The translations under genes and the position numbers were made by a program. A model generated the notes under the pieces. That model was given only the letters and a program-made list of their open reading frames with translations. It was not told the DNA's origin and made no database searches. A DNA stretch of 64,000 bases from Mactromeris polynyma (lineage: Eukaryota; Mollusca; Bivalvia; Venerida; Mactridae): positions 4,216,001 through 4,280,000 of the forward strand of contig JASFXZ010000012.1 of assembly GCA_032209605.1 (NCBI GenBank). Direction: 5' to 3'. Shown in pieces: positions 1 through 12,249 of the stretch. How positions within the stretch are numbered: position 1 is the stretch's first letter; every line of letters starts with the position of its first letter.

Positions 1-234
1 CAAAGTTCAAACTCATTTTGTCAAGTTTTGCTAATTAGAATTTCTCTTCAGTAAAACAAATGTGTTGAAAGTACGATTAAAGACTTGAAGAAAAGAGGAG
101 AAAAAAAGAGAATTTATTTTCAATTTGAGTTTCGGGAAGACAATTTAACAGATTCAAAAACCTTAAGACTATAAAACTGAGACTTACTGAAGCTTAATGG
201 TCTGCCATCAGACAGAGTGGCATATACACAGCAT
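1..234. other. Intron 4 sequence, nothing recognised
   Basis: AT-rich sequence without an ORF or repeat that I recognise. Confidence 0.5.
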
Positions 235-412
235 TTACAACTCTGAGGTACTAATAATATGGAGCTCACTATGACAAAACCAACTTATACTTCTTTGAAA
301 TTCATTAGTGAATCTGGAGGGGTTTGAACCCATGACCCCTATGACGTCAGTGCCTTGCAAGGAAGTAACTGTGACCACAGTCACTATGCCACTGATGCAA
401 CCCCCTAAAAGT
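235..412 (-). repeat. tRNA-headed SINE, minus strand
   Basis: Read on the minus strand from about 412, the head has an A-box-like TGGCATAGTGACTGTGG and a B-box-like GGGTTCAAACCCC, followed by an AT-rich body reaching at least to 235. The arms do not fold into a clean cloverleaf, so this is SINE or tRNA pseudogene sequence and not a working tRNA. An open frame across it is accidental. Confidence 0.55.
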
Positions 413-659
413 AGGTTGTTCAAATGATGCTGATATGGTCATGGTTACTTCGGTACACAGGATATAGGGTGTGTATGTGTAACGTCTTGCGATAATTTAT
501 AGCTACTTAAATATCACACAGACAGACACACCACTTGGCTTTCATGAGTGCCTCGGACAGCAGTTTTCAATTAATTATATTTATTAGTTTATGAAAGCAT
601 TATACATGTATTTCTTAATTTTTTCTATTGTTGGGAACAAAATCTTCACTATAAAACAT

Positions 660-828
660 TTAATCTGAAGACCGTAAGTTCAAGCCCCACGATGACTTCA
701 CAATCCCTAAATTTGGCACAAGTGTACTGGTTGGTAGCCAGGAAGCAGTCATCGAGAGTGACTAGTATCAGTCGTAAGAACTTGTTTCACAATTAATGTA
801 AAATAAATAAGTTTAAACTAAACTAATC
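660..828 (+). repeat. SINE 3' part (tail ...AAAATAAATAAG)
   Basis: Starts near a B-box-like AAGTTCAAGCCCC and ends in AAAATAAATAAGTTTAAAC. The part with GCCAGGAAG, AGTCATCGAGAGTGAC and TTGTTTCACAATTAATG is closely similar to 48395-48535, so both are members of one short interspersed family. The 5' half looks missing. Confidence 0.55.
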
Positions 829-2210
829 ATGTCACGCAATAATGATATTGCAAAGCTCTTCAAGCATTGGTTGAATGCAGTTGTCAACACTGTAAGATAT
901 GTTACAAGGCTTTGTTTTCCCAGTCCTCACTACTGGGTCATTTCATTTATATTTCATACATGTTTAAACAAACATTTTCTTTCATAAACTTTGTCTTTTA
1001 TGAAAAATGTCTACCTTTCACATTGTTATAAAATACACACAGAATCAGATCAAACTATATTACACATGGCGACTGATAATCTCAAAAGTCAGTCATGACC
1101 TGAATATCAATTTTAATTGTAGCCATTTACAGTAATTGAGTAGTCTTACGCCTTTAGTCTAATTTGTTGGTATTACACCTTTACCCTGTCAGTCTTGAAG
1201 TTCAAATAGCCAACAGACTAATAAAGAACAAATTCTAATCGTCACTGTCTGCCAATATTAGATTGGACATGTTTAATTTGTCCCACTTCCTGTTAAACCC
1301 CATCCTATCATTACATTTCGGACAATACAAATTGTGTCTGCCCCAGTCACCCGACATCATGTCCATCAAAATTAATCGGCAAAAAAAAACTTAATTTAAC
1401 AGCTTTATCAAAAAATCTCAAGCAGAAAAAGCATGAAGGCAATTAGGAGAAATGTAATGGACATTTTAGACTGGTTCTTTAGAATTAAACCAGACTGTGA
1501 CACTTCTATTCAGGTTACATTATTTTAGCATTATCTAAGTGTTAAGATGTCGGAGAGTTTCTATAATCTTCGGTCATTATTCGCTCCTGTCTTGTACCCT
1601 TGATTTATTTTGAGGCTACTGCCAAAATCCTTTGACAATTGGCCCAACCTTGTGAACGAAGCCACCTGCTGGTAGGGGGATCAGCTAATTTGAAAATCAG
1701 ACCAATTTTCCCAGGATTACTGATGTAACACGATGCTCAAAAGGGCACAGGCTCAGTGTATCGTTCACTCATATTAAATAAATCGTTCAATTATAAACCT
1801 CAAACCTGTACACTGGACATAAAATTGCTACCCAAGAAAATCGCCCATGGTTAAAATGTAGTAGTATTTCCACACAAACACTTTACCACTAAACCTTTTA
1901 CCAGAAATACAAAGTCAGACTATTTCATAGAGATTTTAAGAGATTTTTGAAATCTTGATCAGACTGACACATTATTTCCTCCAATCTTTATCTCAAAATT
2001 ACCAGACTGGACATAAATTTGAATGGACAAGACGGAGATGGCCAGATACATTTAATGAACTAATTCTGCAAGACATGAGACAATCATATGTATTTCTGCC
2101 CACATTGGTAAGACAACAATGGCACTAATATATCAAATTGTATCAAGAATAAAATACAAGACATGAAATTTTATTTATTGTCTGCCAGTTAACAACCAAC
2201 ATCAGCCATG
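829..2210. other. Intron 4, no feature seen
   Basis: About 1.4 kb of AT-rich sequence. No exon of the NT5C2 family and no clear repeat structure was found. Confidence 0.5.
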
Positions 2211-2218
2211 TACATAGT

Positions 2219-2487
2219 CTCCCGTGGCCGAGTGGTTAAGGCATCCTTCTTGGGAGCGGGAGGTCGATGGTATGAATACCAGCTGGGGTCCGTTCTGATA
2301 TGGCCGGATGGTGAGCCACCAGCTAGTTGAATAAATTGGTTACCATGCGCCTACCTGCCTGTTGCCTGGCATTAAAGGATAGGAATTAGGAAAGTAAATG
2401 TGCTCAGAAGGTAAGTGTCTCGTTAGTCAGAAAAGGCTGGCCCTTTAAATAGGGGTCAGACACCATAATAAATAAACACTTTACTTC
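2219..2487 (+). repeat. Complete tRNA-derived SINE with target-site duplication
   Basis: A 269-bp element bounded by the direct repeat TACATAGT (2211-2218 and 2488-2495). The head begins CTCCCGTGGCCGAGTGGTTA, a type II (Ser/Leu-like) A box. The B box is decayed (GGTATGAATACC). The tail is AATAAATAAACAC. Plus strand, antisense to NT5C2. Confidence 0.8.
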
Positions 2488-2644
2488 TACATAGTAAATA
2501 TCAGTCGTAAATCTTCACATTTATCTCTTATCATCCCAAAATGCAGCATTTCAATACACTAATTTACCTTACAATGTACTGTGTATTACCATAATTGTTT
2601 TCAAGGCAATGTGACCATTGGGACCTGAATCCAGTGTAACAATC

Positions 2645-2985
2645 CGTTTTGCAATAAAAGCGAATTTTGCAATAAAAATTTAAAATCGCTAAAAATGCAT
2701 ATTTAGCACCTTAAACAGACATATATATGTATGATAATACAAAAACTATATGTACGACACATATAACTCATATAATATAACAATAAGACAATATTCATTT
2801 TCAACACATCTTGCAATAATAATTTCTCATCCGTCAACACATTTTGCAAAAAAATAAAAATCGCTAGTTAGATATCTCAAACTGGTATACATGTGTATGT
2901 AAAAGCATACAAAATATACACATGCGAGACTTATAACTCATATTACATAAAATGAAGACAATTTTCATCTGTCAACGCGTTTTAT
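2645..2985 (+). repeat. Diverged tandem duplication of ~170 bp
   Basis: Two diverged copies share TTTTGCAA, AAATCGCTA, a CATACA/TATGTA run, ATAACTCATAT and GACAATNTTCAT in the same order, the second starting near 2845. No coding capacity. Confidence 0.5.
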
Positions 2986-2989
2986 TCAG

Positions 2990-3771
2990 CTGATATCAGT
3001 GGGCTGGTCAAGGGGCTGCACACAATTTCTATGGATGGCCTTATTGAAATTTAATTGTTTCGAGCCAGCAGGTGAAATGTTCTAATATCGCTCATGGTTT
3101 AAACAACTATTACAATGACCTCTTTTATTACAGGGTGTTCATAGAAATGAACAACAATGCTACATTGAATATCTCAAGTTTGACAATGATGAGCGCGTCC
3201 ACATAGGAGATCCATGCCCCACTCAACATGTCGTCAATGTTGACAATACATGACCATTTTAAGAGACGTGTGGTCATCTATGATCTGAGCAGACTAATAA
3301 AATAATCAGGCGAGACCAACAGTTACTTCGCTTCATTTTAATACCAACAACATCTGGGGATTTTAAACAAATACGGCTGTTTAAGGTAGGATAATAAATG
3401 GTCAGAGGTCACTTAACCAAGTTCATTGACACTATGTAGAAATTAAATTTTCAAAATCAAAACCTGGAGAAAGACCACCCAATTTTTCAATCAAGATGTC
3501 ATATCAAATTATCATCAAGTACATCATTATGATCTGATTTAAATAATACAATTCATTATCTTATAACTCAATTAAAATCCCACACTAATTTATTTTATGC
3601 ATCATATTTCTTCAGTTAATTCTTTTATGGCAAACCACAAACAGAAATTAATGTTTATTATTATTATTATACTATTAGTTTACTTCTAACATAAGTCTGA
3701 CAATTAATTCACAGCATAATATTACTTATAATTCCTGATTACTTTATTTTGCCGATTTTTAACTTTCAATT
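2990..3771. other. Intron 4, mostly featureless
   Basis: Only a short ATGGATGGCCTTATT at 3032-3046 resembles the terminal repeat of the GGCCATCC MITE family described below. Confidence 0.4.
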
Positions 3772-3774
3772 ATT

Positions 3775-4050
3775 TATTGTTTGTTTGTTTCATCGGGTTT
3801 AACGCCGTTTCTCAACGATATTTCAGTTATATACGGCGGCCGGTTCACCTAACCAGTTTTTCCTGGACTGAATTCTAACCAGTACTAACTTACCCTTCCA
3901 CGAGAAGCCGGCAACTTCTCCACATGTTGAGGAAAATTGACATTTTTTCAAATTTTCATGGAAGGGTATGACCTGCCGCGACCGGGAATCGAACCCGGAT
4001 CGCCGGGTTACAAGTTCAGCGCACTAACCACTGGACCACGGTCGCGGCTC
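3775..4050 (-). repeat. tRNA-Thr-like SINE, copy 1
   Basis: The minus-strand element starts with a 74-nt tRNA-like head at 4048-3975. The acceptor stem is a perfect 7-bp pairing (GCCGCGA with TCGCGGC), the T arm pairs perfectly around TTCGATT, and the anticodon position reads TGT (Thr); the anticodon stem is poorly paired. A ~150-bp body and a tail containing AACGGCGTTAAACCCGATG follow. That 3' block is widely shared among molluscan SINEs (family knowledge). It is flanked by similar AT-rich sequence (CAATTATTTATT and CAATTTATT). It lies in the sense direction of NT5C2. Confidence 0.85.
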
Positions 4051-5254
4051 AACAATTTATTAAAGGCTTTAAATTGTTAACTTATGCAACAATAGATATA
4101 AGTAAATATTTTAACATTACCATTGATTGAATTCGCCAGGATACTGGATTCGCATTGAAATAACTTACATGATTTTCAAAACTTAAAGACCACCATGCAT
4201 AAATAGTGTTTTACAGATACATCCAATTTCTATCTGAAGAATTTCAGTTTTCTAGGAAATATGAATATTTTACATAGTTTTAATTTCCAAACTTCAAAGA
4301 AATTCATCAATGAGACAGCTCTGTACTTCAATAAAGGCAGAATAAATATGTTTTGATACTCGATCTCGAGGTTTCGCTATTACGGCTATCCTTAGACAAT
4401 AGTTTGTTTGCAGTACCTCTAGCACAGAAAGGTTAAAAAAACGGTGTCTTGCCAAATATTGGCGTGCATGATCAGTCGGGGGTATTAAAATACAATGTTT
4501 TTTCCAAATGAATCCAGGCCTACAAAAACATCTTCGGGGGAATAATTCAATATAATTGTTACTATTTTAGAGATACAGAATGCCTTGGGTTATACATTAA
4601 AACAAAATCAAAATATATCATATCACTTAAATATCACTTTGAAATTTTATTAAGCACATTGTACAAAAATTATGCAATAATATTCAACAACATCACGTTA
4701 AAAATTTATATCATTATTAAAAAACTTTTGATCATACCCAATAAAACAATATTACTATGTTAATGTTTTGCTGTTAAAATATCTAGTTTAACAATTTAAT
4801 CTGAAAAAAAATTCTTTCGAGTGGAAATCTTAAATTAAATGATCAGCAATTTTCATTGAGTGCCTATCACAGGTTACATCAATGTCATTTGTAAGTAGTT
4901 CAAGAACATTATGACCTTAACCTTGTATACATCACGAATGTTACACCAGGAATCGGAGAGAGACACAATGCCAGCCGGTTCAGAATGCAGCCTTTCCATT
5001 GGTCAAGTTTAAGAATCCATCCAGAAACAACCAATCAGATGCTTGAATTTTGAGACTGAAGCATCAATACACAGATTTATAACCTCAGAACTTAAAGTGA
5101 CTATTAAAACTATATACCGGTAATCAGAAATGTTCTGATAAATACACAACAAGAATAAAACTGAACATTTTAAAAGGGTGAATAAAATATCGAGAGGAGA
5201 GAAGTCAATTTTGCAATTTCAAAACTGCATTTTAATGTGCGTAATTTGCAATAA
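4051..5254. other. Intron 4, no clear feature
   Basis: AT-rich. A block at 4975-5050 (CATTGGTCAAG ... AACCAATCAGATGCT) is a distant relative of the 88-bp tandem repeat at 14731-15040. Confidence 0.4.
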
Positions 5255-5440
5255 CAGTAAAACCTCAATAATAAGACCACCTTCGAGACTCTTGAAAACT
5301 GGTCTTAATATTGAGGTGGCCTTTAAATACTGAGGTTGAAAAAAGTGCAAAACAGTGAATAAAGGACTTGAAAATTGTATTCTTAAAATAATTTTGAGGT
5401 GGTCTTATTACTGAGGTGGTCTTTTAGTGAGATTTTATGG
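5255..5440 (+). mobile_element. pogo/Tc1-like MITE, family 1
   Basis: Begins CAGTAAAACCTCAATAATAA and ends with the inverted form (GAGATTTTATGG, decayed). The interior repeats GAGGTGGTCTTA several times. It has no coding capacity and is one of about nine related copies in the window. Confidence 0.75.
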
Positions 5441-5455
5441 TTTTATTTAAAAATA

Positions 5456-5532
5456 CTGAGGGTTCAGCGCAAGACTAATCCTAACTCCTATGTATTTATA
5501 TAAGAGTTAGTATAGTCTTCACTTAACCCTCG
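5456..5532. repeat. Foldback hairpin element, copy 1
   Basis: Arms GAGGGTTCAGCGCAAGACTA and its approximate inverse, around a TGTATTTAT loop. This is the most decayed of five copies and lies 15 bp from the MITE at 5255-5440. Confidence 0.8.
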
Positions 5533-5539
5533 AATTACT

Positions 5540-6508
5540 ATAAAGACATTAAGTAACCTTTATCAAGATAGTTCCCCTCCCCCCCCAGAAAGTCCTAAAA
5601 GATTCAGGAGGATTGTGAAGCAAGCATAGAGTTTACACACATGTTACTTCTTTTCCAGAGAAGTTTTTTACAAATGGCACTCCATTTATATCAGACATAT
5701 GTCACAAATAGCAGAATTAATCAAGACAAATTGATCTAATTTGGAAAACCATGTATACTGGCAATATTTAAAACCGCACCAAACGTATTTTCTAAAGTTT
5801 TTTGGACTTGCATAGGGATCATATCTAGAAAATGACTGTACATTGTGTTATAATTTCATGTTTGTGCAACATATACAATATAATTCATTGCAAATATTGG
5901 GTACTTTCATATAAAATGCAATAAAATGACGCTTTACAAACATTTTGCAGGTCTAAAACTGTGCGTTTTTAAATGTATGGAGTATATATCCAGACAGAAT
6001 ATTGTCAGTAAAATAAGAATCGAGCAGTCAATTTGGAGGCAAAGAATCGGAAACATGCCGCATACATGACAAAAATGGATTATTTCATGACAAGAGCAGA
6101 TGCGATTAACATACAGACAATTTGAAATGCCGAGACAAAGTCATGCGTGCACATACAAAGATGCGAGTCGTCTGAAAAATGTAAAACATTATATACAAAA
6201 CATTGTTACGCCAAATTTCCAAGACTGTTTAGTTGAACTAATTCTGAGCACTGGCACCGGGTCTCAAGTTTCAAACCTCAGAACAAAGTTATACATTCAA
6301 TACCCGATCTCAGGTAACAAGACCAATCTGGCAAGTTAATCAAATTATCTCAGACCTCAGAGAATACAACAGTGTGACACTATTGATTAAAAGCGACATA
6401 AAAGTGAAACATTAAAACATGTTTAAAGGCATTATTTTCTTGCCCTGACAAAAATTTCATTTCTGGAAAGTGCAACTTAAAAACCTTTCAATTAATTATT
6501 TGTAGCTT
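5540..6508. other. Intron 4, no feature seen
   Basis: AT-rich with a short C run at 5579-5585. A 79-codon open frame at 6100-6339 has no recognisable motif and is probably chance. Confidence 0.4.
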
Positions 6509-6693
6509 CAATCAAACCTCAATAATTAGACCACCCTTAGGACCCATGAAAACTGGTCTTATCATTGAGGTGGTCTTAATATTGTGGTTGAATATTAAAA
6601 GAGCAAAACAGTGAAAATGGACTTGAAAATTGTGGTGTCTTAATTTTGAGGTGGTCTTAAAATTGAGGTGGTCTTTAATGAGGTTTTAATGTA
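6509..6693 (+). mobile_element. pogo/Tc1-like MITE, family 1
   Basis: Starts ATCAAACCTCAATAATTAGA and ends GAGGTTTTAATGTA, with GGTGGTCTTAA repeated inside. Confidence 0.75.
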
Positions 6694-7521
6694 TACATGA
6701 TCTCTTTTACAAGTACACAATTAAACAGCTGAGCTATAGCAATAAATAGAGGCTTTGAAGCAAGATGAATTTAACTGCATCTTTGTACAACTTGGATACA
6801 CTAAGTTCTGCAACAATCTCTGGCAAAGAAGTCAGATAATATAGAGAACACTGGAGAAGTATTCGGAGATTTTCTATTGAATCTAAATTCACTACAAATC
6901 CACTTAGAAAAATGGCCCATATTTCTTACAACAAAGCTGTTTTCTATTAAAAACGTTGGATAGTAAGCAGACGGCTATATTCTGTAAATTTGATCATCAA
7001 ATGTTAGTAAACTCAAACATCCTCTTTGGCATCCGACTAAAAAATTGTACACCGGAAATTGATTGGAGAGCTTCCAGTCATTGAAGAGCTTGTGCTGGTA
7101 ATCATTTCTGGTGTTTCTCAACCAAACAAGAAGTTTTACAGCAGGATAAGTATCTAAATATGTGTGAAAGAGTGAAGAGTTAATGAGTCAGTCTGATTAC
7201 CTCTGTCATAAGTTAAATCTTTCTCACCAGCCGATGAACGTTTTGACATTTATATTTATGGGTCCGACTCTGATGTGAGTAGAAAAGATTGAAATTTTTC
7301 CGCGCACTTGTCTGGATACAAAACTGAGTTATGACAGTTAAACCTGTTATAACAATTTCTTTTTAATTTGTCACACAGACGGAAGGAAGCACCATATGGC
7401 TTAAAACTGCCTTGGATGTGAGAGGAAATTTTATTTAAACATTGGAAATATTTAATGATCCACCAGCAACGGGACCAAACTCATGATCCATACGGCAACA
7501 TTGCCCAGTCTTGAAGAAAAT
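6694..7521. other. Intron 4, no feature seen
   Basis: AT-rich and without recognisable exons or repeats. Confidence 0.4.
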
Positions 7522-7756
7522 ACAATAAAACTCCATGTAAAGACCACCTCAATATCAAGACCACATCAATATTAAGACCACCTCAATATCAAGACCACCT
7601 CAATATTAAGACCACCTCAATATTAAGAACACAATTTTCAACTCAATTTTGACTTTTTTGGTCTTTATTCAACCTCTGAATATTATAAGACGGGCTCAAT
7701 AAGAAGACTGAGTTATCAAGGGTCCAACGGGTGGTCTTATTTTTAAGGTTTAACTG
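7522..7756 (-). mobile_element. MITE family 1, expanded copy
   Basis: Inverted orientation relative to the copy at 5255. The internal unit GACCACCTCAATAT(T/C)AA is present about five times in a row, more than in other copies, which suggests slippage inside the element. Confidence 0.75.
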
Positions 7757-7792
7757 CACTTCTATACCAAGTGAATTAATAATTGCAAACAA

Positions 7793-7875
7793 GAACCTCT
7801 GAATATTATAAGACGGCCTCAATGAGAAGACCAGTTTACAAGGGTCCCAAGGGCGGTCTTATTATTGAGGTTTTA
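7793..7875 (-). mobile_element. MITE family 1, partial duplicate end
   Basis: Repeats the last ~85 bp of the preceding element (CCTCTGAATATTATAAGACG ... GGTTTTACTG), so the two together look like a local tandem duplication of one terminus. Confidence 0.7.
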
Positions 7876-8719
7876 CTGCCATTCTATACCGATGAACCAA
7901 TATTTGTAAATACAAGAGTCCAAAGATTCATTAACAGTAAAGTGCTTTTGGACGTCAACCAAAACATAATTATACTGGCCTGAGTAACATCATGAAGCAA
8001 CAGTTACGGTTTCTCCTTGCATTTTTCTGTCTACATGACAATATTTTTTTTTTTTATGATATTGCTATGACACAAATGATTCCCCCACCTGCGCAATTCA
8101 AATTACTACCATAGAGCATCAATCCAATTTTATGCAATTTTTATCAGGTGTCACTCACCTTTTACACAGTGCGATAATTGAAATATCACACAGTTATCTA
8201 ACAGTTATCACATTGATATCAGTGTACAGTCAATTTCCATCACATATAATCACTGCGTTATCTTCTCTGCCTAGCGAAGAATTCCTCGCATTTTAACTTT
8301 GCATATTGCATGTAATTGAGTGACTCCTAGCATCAGAAATATGTACAACATGATTTACGCTGATTCCTTGGATAATTTTTATTATATTTGCAGATTTTCT
8401 CACTAAACTAGATTTTTGCTCCCACAGCAATTTCAAACACTAACACAGAAATTTGAAAATGATAAATTCATGCCGACTTAAAAGGAAGAGAGATTTTCAT
8501 CATTTTTTTCTGACATTACTTACAGTACAGTTACAGGAGCTACAGTGGAGTGGGTAAGATGTTAGCTGCTCAGTTCGATGGTTTCTGGTTCAAACTCACA
8601 AATGTCACAGCCACATCTCCTCATATGACACAGGGACCGATTTGTCCAGGAAGCGAATCAAGAGTCATTCAAATGAGCATATATAATGGAAGTGATGAAA
8701 AAATAAATATATATATATA
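7876..8719. other. Intron 4, no feature seen
   Basis: AT-rich, with a T run at 8046-8057. Nothing else recognised. Confidence 0.4.
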
Positions 8720-8897
8720 CAGTAAAACCTCAATAATAAGAACACCCTTGGGGTCCTTGAAAACTGGTCTTCTTATTGAGGTGGTCCTTGATATTGAGGT
8801 TGAATAAAGGGCAGAACAGTAATAATGGACTTGAAAATGTGTTATTAATTTTTAGGTTGCCCTCTTATTGAGTTGGTCTTTAAGTGAGGTTTTACTG
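8720..8897 (+). mobile_element. MITE family 1, best-preserved copy with TA duplication
   Basis: A 178-bp element starting CAGTAAAACCTCAATAATAA and ending GAGGTTTTACTG, flanked by TA on each side (8718-8719 and 8898-8899). TA target duplication with CAGT...AAACCT termini fits the Tc1/mariner group, pogo/Tigger type (inference). Confidence 0.85.
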
Positions 8898-8937
8898 TAT
8901 AAAACTATAACAATTGTACCATTAAGGCTGTTTAATC

Positions 8938-9150
8938 AAACCAAATTTCTATTTATAGTAACGGTGACCTTGACCTTGAATGGAACGAGCCCAAAAGCAA
9001 TCCCAAGCGAGGTCTCAACATGTTCTTACTATACAACAAGTATGATGTCAATATGATGAACGGAACTCAAGTTATTTGCCGGAAACCAAATTTCTATTTT
9101 TAGTAATGGTGACCTTGACCTTCCGTCAAGTAGCTGGACCTCGTTCATCG
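8938..9150 (+). repeat. Two direct copies of a TTTCTATTT-GTGACCTTGACCTT repeat
   Basis: CCAAATTTCTATTTATAGTA followed by GGTGACCTTGACCTT occurs at 8941 and again at 9086, 145 bp apart. The motif resembles a repeat common in bivalve genomes. Confidence 0.55.
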
Positions 9151-10088
9151 GCTTAAAAATATCATTTAAAAAATACATGTTTACGAATAGTCCATTTCAA
9201 TTTGACTAGCCATAAGAAGATACATACATAATGGGACCTGATATTTATTTTGGATGACACCGAGAATTCAGAGAGAAGGTTGTCGAATAAACGACATCGG
9301 ACTGTATATAACAAAGCATCAATTAAGTACACTTTCATCATTAACCCATTTTCTCAAGCAAGAAATCTGGCCATTAAATAGGTCAGAAAAAAATGACAGA
9401 ACTAATATATTATAAAATTATATACAACTGCTCCCATATTTCACAAAACATCACCGTTATAATGTTCTCTAACCTGAGGTGCACAATATTTCAAAATTTG
9501 GAAGGGTAATAGATGTCATGGCAACTAAAAATTATTTTCCTTCATAGATTATAACATCTACAGGTACCCACCAATTACGCTGGTGACTTATGGCAAAGCT
9601 CTGCTCACAAGAAATGATTTTTTATTCATTAATTGGCAGAGTAAAAAACGCGGAATATTTTATTGATGCCTTCCAGCAAGTTTGGAAACCTCGCAGAATC
9701 ATACGTTATTCATTTTCAAATTTTTTTTTTTCCTATTGGCCATATGGCTTCTATTCTGCCATCATTGTTTTTGTGTCATAAACTTCCGACCTTTCCGAAA
9801 TAATTTCCAGCCCACAGGAGGATAACTCGCAGCACACACCTGACTAAATAGACAAAATTAATTAATTAATTGCTTAATTGTTTCTCTCCTGCCAATTATA
9901 TAACTGATCCAGACATTCTGTTGTAAACATAAATATATAAGATAAGGGTGGTCTTTCATCTTTATTTTATATGCTATTCGCTATTACTTGGCAATAACTA
10001 TTATCTCTCTGCAACAGCAGTGTTCATGCAGTTGCCAGTTGAAATTGCGTTTTTTGTTATCTTAATAAGATACTATTGTTCACCTGAG
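9151..10088. other. Intron 4, no feature seen
   Basis: AT-rich. A short open frame at 9590-9781 shows no motif. Confidence 0.4.
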
Positions 10089-10655
10089 GGCTGAGGGGCA
10101 TCCTTAAAAAAATTCTACGCATAATTTTTGGGAGGATCGACCAGACGCTCATGTTGTTTGGATGCTTGCAGTTGTGAGTTAAAATCTTGAACATAAGCTT
10201 AATTGTTGATCACTTAAGGGGCCAAGTGTTCGTTGTATCCCAACTCACGATTTTAAAAGAGGAAGTACAGGTTGATCATGTTGTTTTGGTGCAGTTAATT
10301 TTGTTGAAACTCGATTTTGAAGATCTTAAAAATATTAGCTACTAATGATCAGCTGTCTACCTGGTGGCCGGTGAATTAATTCATGCATGTCTTATATTTT
10401 GTTTGATTGTTTTATAATTAAAATTCCACATAACTTTATATAAATATTATAATTTTATTAATTAAATAATTAAGAAAATTTTGTTCGAGAATTTTAGATA
10501 TTTTTTTTATGAATTTCTATGGTCTCACACTAGCCCCGCATACGTGTCTCTGTACTCCAACTTTACGCGCGTCGTACAGCGACGGTATAGAGATGTGACG
10601 TTCGTAACAGACTGGACTAGCCTCACACAAACAATTTCTTATGGATGGCCCTACC
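10089..10655. mobile_element. Possible degenerate DNA transposon
   Basis: The ends GGGGCATCCTTAAAAAAATT (left) and AATTTCTTATGGATGGCCCT (right) are roughly inverse to each other and resemble the GGCCATCC MITE termini. The right part (10540-10640) is richer in CpG than its surroundings. Relationship uncertain. Confidence 0.3.
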
Positions 10656-12020
10656 AAAAAAATCTAGAAAATGGAAATATACCAGAAGGCCAAAATATTG
10701 CATACAGATATTTTTGTAAGTGCCACAGAGAAAACTAATGTATTACAAATGTACTTTAATGAGCTTAATTAGTCAAACGTCAAAACGAATGGACAAATAA
10801 ATATGACTTAATATTTAAAATTACTGCATTTACCCAAGAATATATTCATATTAAAATAAAAATAAATGCATATGAAAATTTTAACAAAAAATATCCGATT
10901 TCAAACATTTTTTTTATATTAGTCCAAACCACAATTTTCAACAACAACAACAACAACAGGAAGTTAACTGCGGTTAATTCCAGACAGACAGACAGACATA
11001 AATGTTTCAAAGCCAGTAACGCTTCTTCACGCCAGTAGAAACTTTAAACATATTACAAGAATTAAACACACATATAAACATAATTAGAAGATCACTTTTA
11101 TTTTTGTTTTATGATAATTGGATAAAATGGACAAAATCATGCCACAAGCGAAAACATACAACAGTCTTGTTATAATCAGATATAACATGTGGCTAAAACA
11201 TTTTCAAAACACGCTTGAACATTTTCGTGAATCATAACATAATTATAGAATACAGTAATGCAGAACTTGGGGCTGGTGAGGAAGAATATTACTTTTCCAC
11301 TGAAACCTCAATATCAGATTCTGGTTATAAAACTAATTAAACAATTATTAATTTAGACAAACTAGATTGAATGATTACTTGTATGTTCAGAAAGTCTTAT
11401 ATTCGGAATTCGAAACTACATTATTTTAAGAAAAACTTATCATAACAAAATTCTCCCGACAAAGCTATGTGAACCTTCTACAAATGTACTTTCTTTGTTT
11501 CTTTTGAAATTTCAAATTGTAAAACATGGATGATTTTTTATCAAACATTTTTTGTGGTCAGGCACATAATGACATCTGTCATATTACTGACATCTTTATT
11601 TCTGCCAATATTTAAACTATAATAAATATCGCACTAACTTTAATAAATCAAAATAATTTGAATGGTTAATTATCAATAAAAATAAAAATTACATTGGTAC
11701 TGTTTATGAATTAGCTATAAATATACAAATAACAAAATACATAGGCAGAAAACCTGTTTCATTTACCATAATGCTTAGTGTTGATCTCAAATGAAAATTA
11801 ACTAATTATCACAGATCCAGAGTTCATTTGACCTTTACACAGTCAACCTTGAAGCGTGGGGAGGGGGAATTTGAATCTGCTGATACAGCTGAAAACAGTA
11901 ACATATTATATTTTAGCTACTCGAGGGTCAGGTGCAAGATGTAGTGCAACATTGTAGCAACTCAATGGGTCGGTGCAACACTAGCATAACTGCAGTTTCT
12001 TAATAAACAGAGTATAAGAA
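10656..12020. other. Intron 4, simple repeats only
   Basis: Contains a (CAA)n run near 10940 and a (CAGA)n run near 10981. Nothing else recognised. Confidence 0.4.
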
Positions 12021-12025
12021 TATCA

Positions 12026-12247
12026 TGTGCCAAACCAATAAAATATGAATTAATAGTTTTTGACCATTTTTTTCTCTCCAAGCAGCATGTGTTCATAACC
12101 TGTGCCAAACCCACAAAATATGAATAGTTTTTGACCAACTTTTTTTTCTCCAAGCAGCATGTGTTCATAACCTGTGCCAAAACCACAAAATATGAATGAA
12201 TAGTTTTTGACACAATTGATCTTATTTTTTCTGCAAGCAGCATGTAC
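12026..12247 (+). repeat. Tandem repeat, ~72-75 bp x 3
   Basis: Units start TGTGCCAAACCA at 12026, 12101 and 12173, each with ATAGTTTTTGAC and CAAGCAGCATGT. Overlapping open frames on the minus strand are by-products of the repeat. Confidence 0.85.
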
Positions 12248-12249
12248 TA

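Noticed and set aside
303..405. Functional tRNA gene on the minus strand
   Set aside because: A and B box words are present, but the spacing is too long and the stems do not pair; it is part of a SINE.
1157..1180. Next NT5C2 exon (AATTTGTTGG on the minus strand)
   Set aside because: Translation does not give the expected YPNKF segment and no splice sites flank it.
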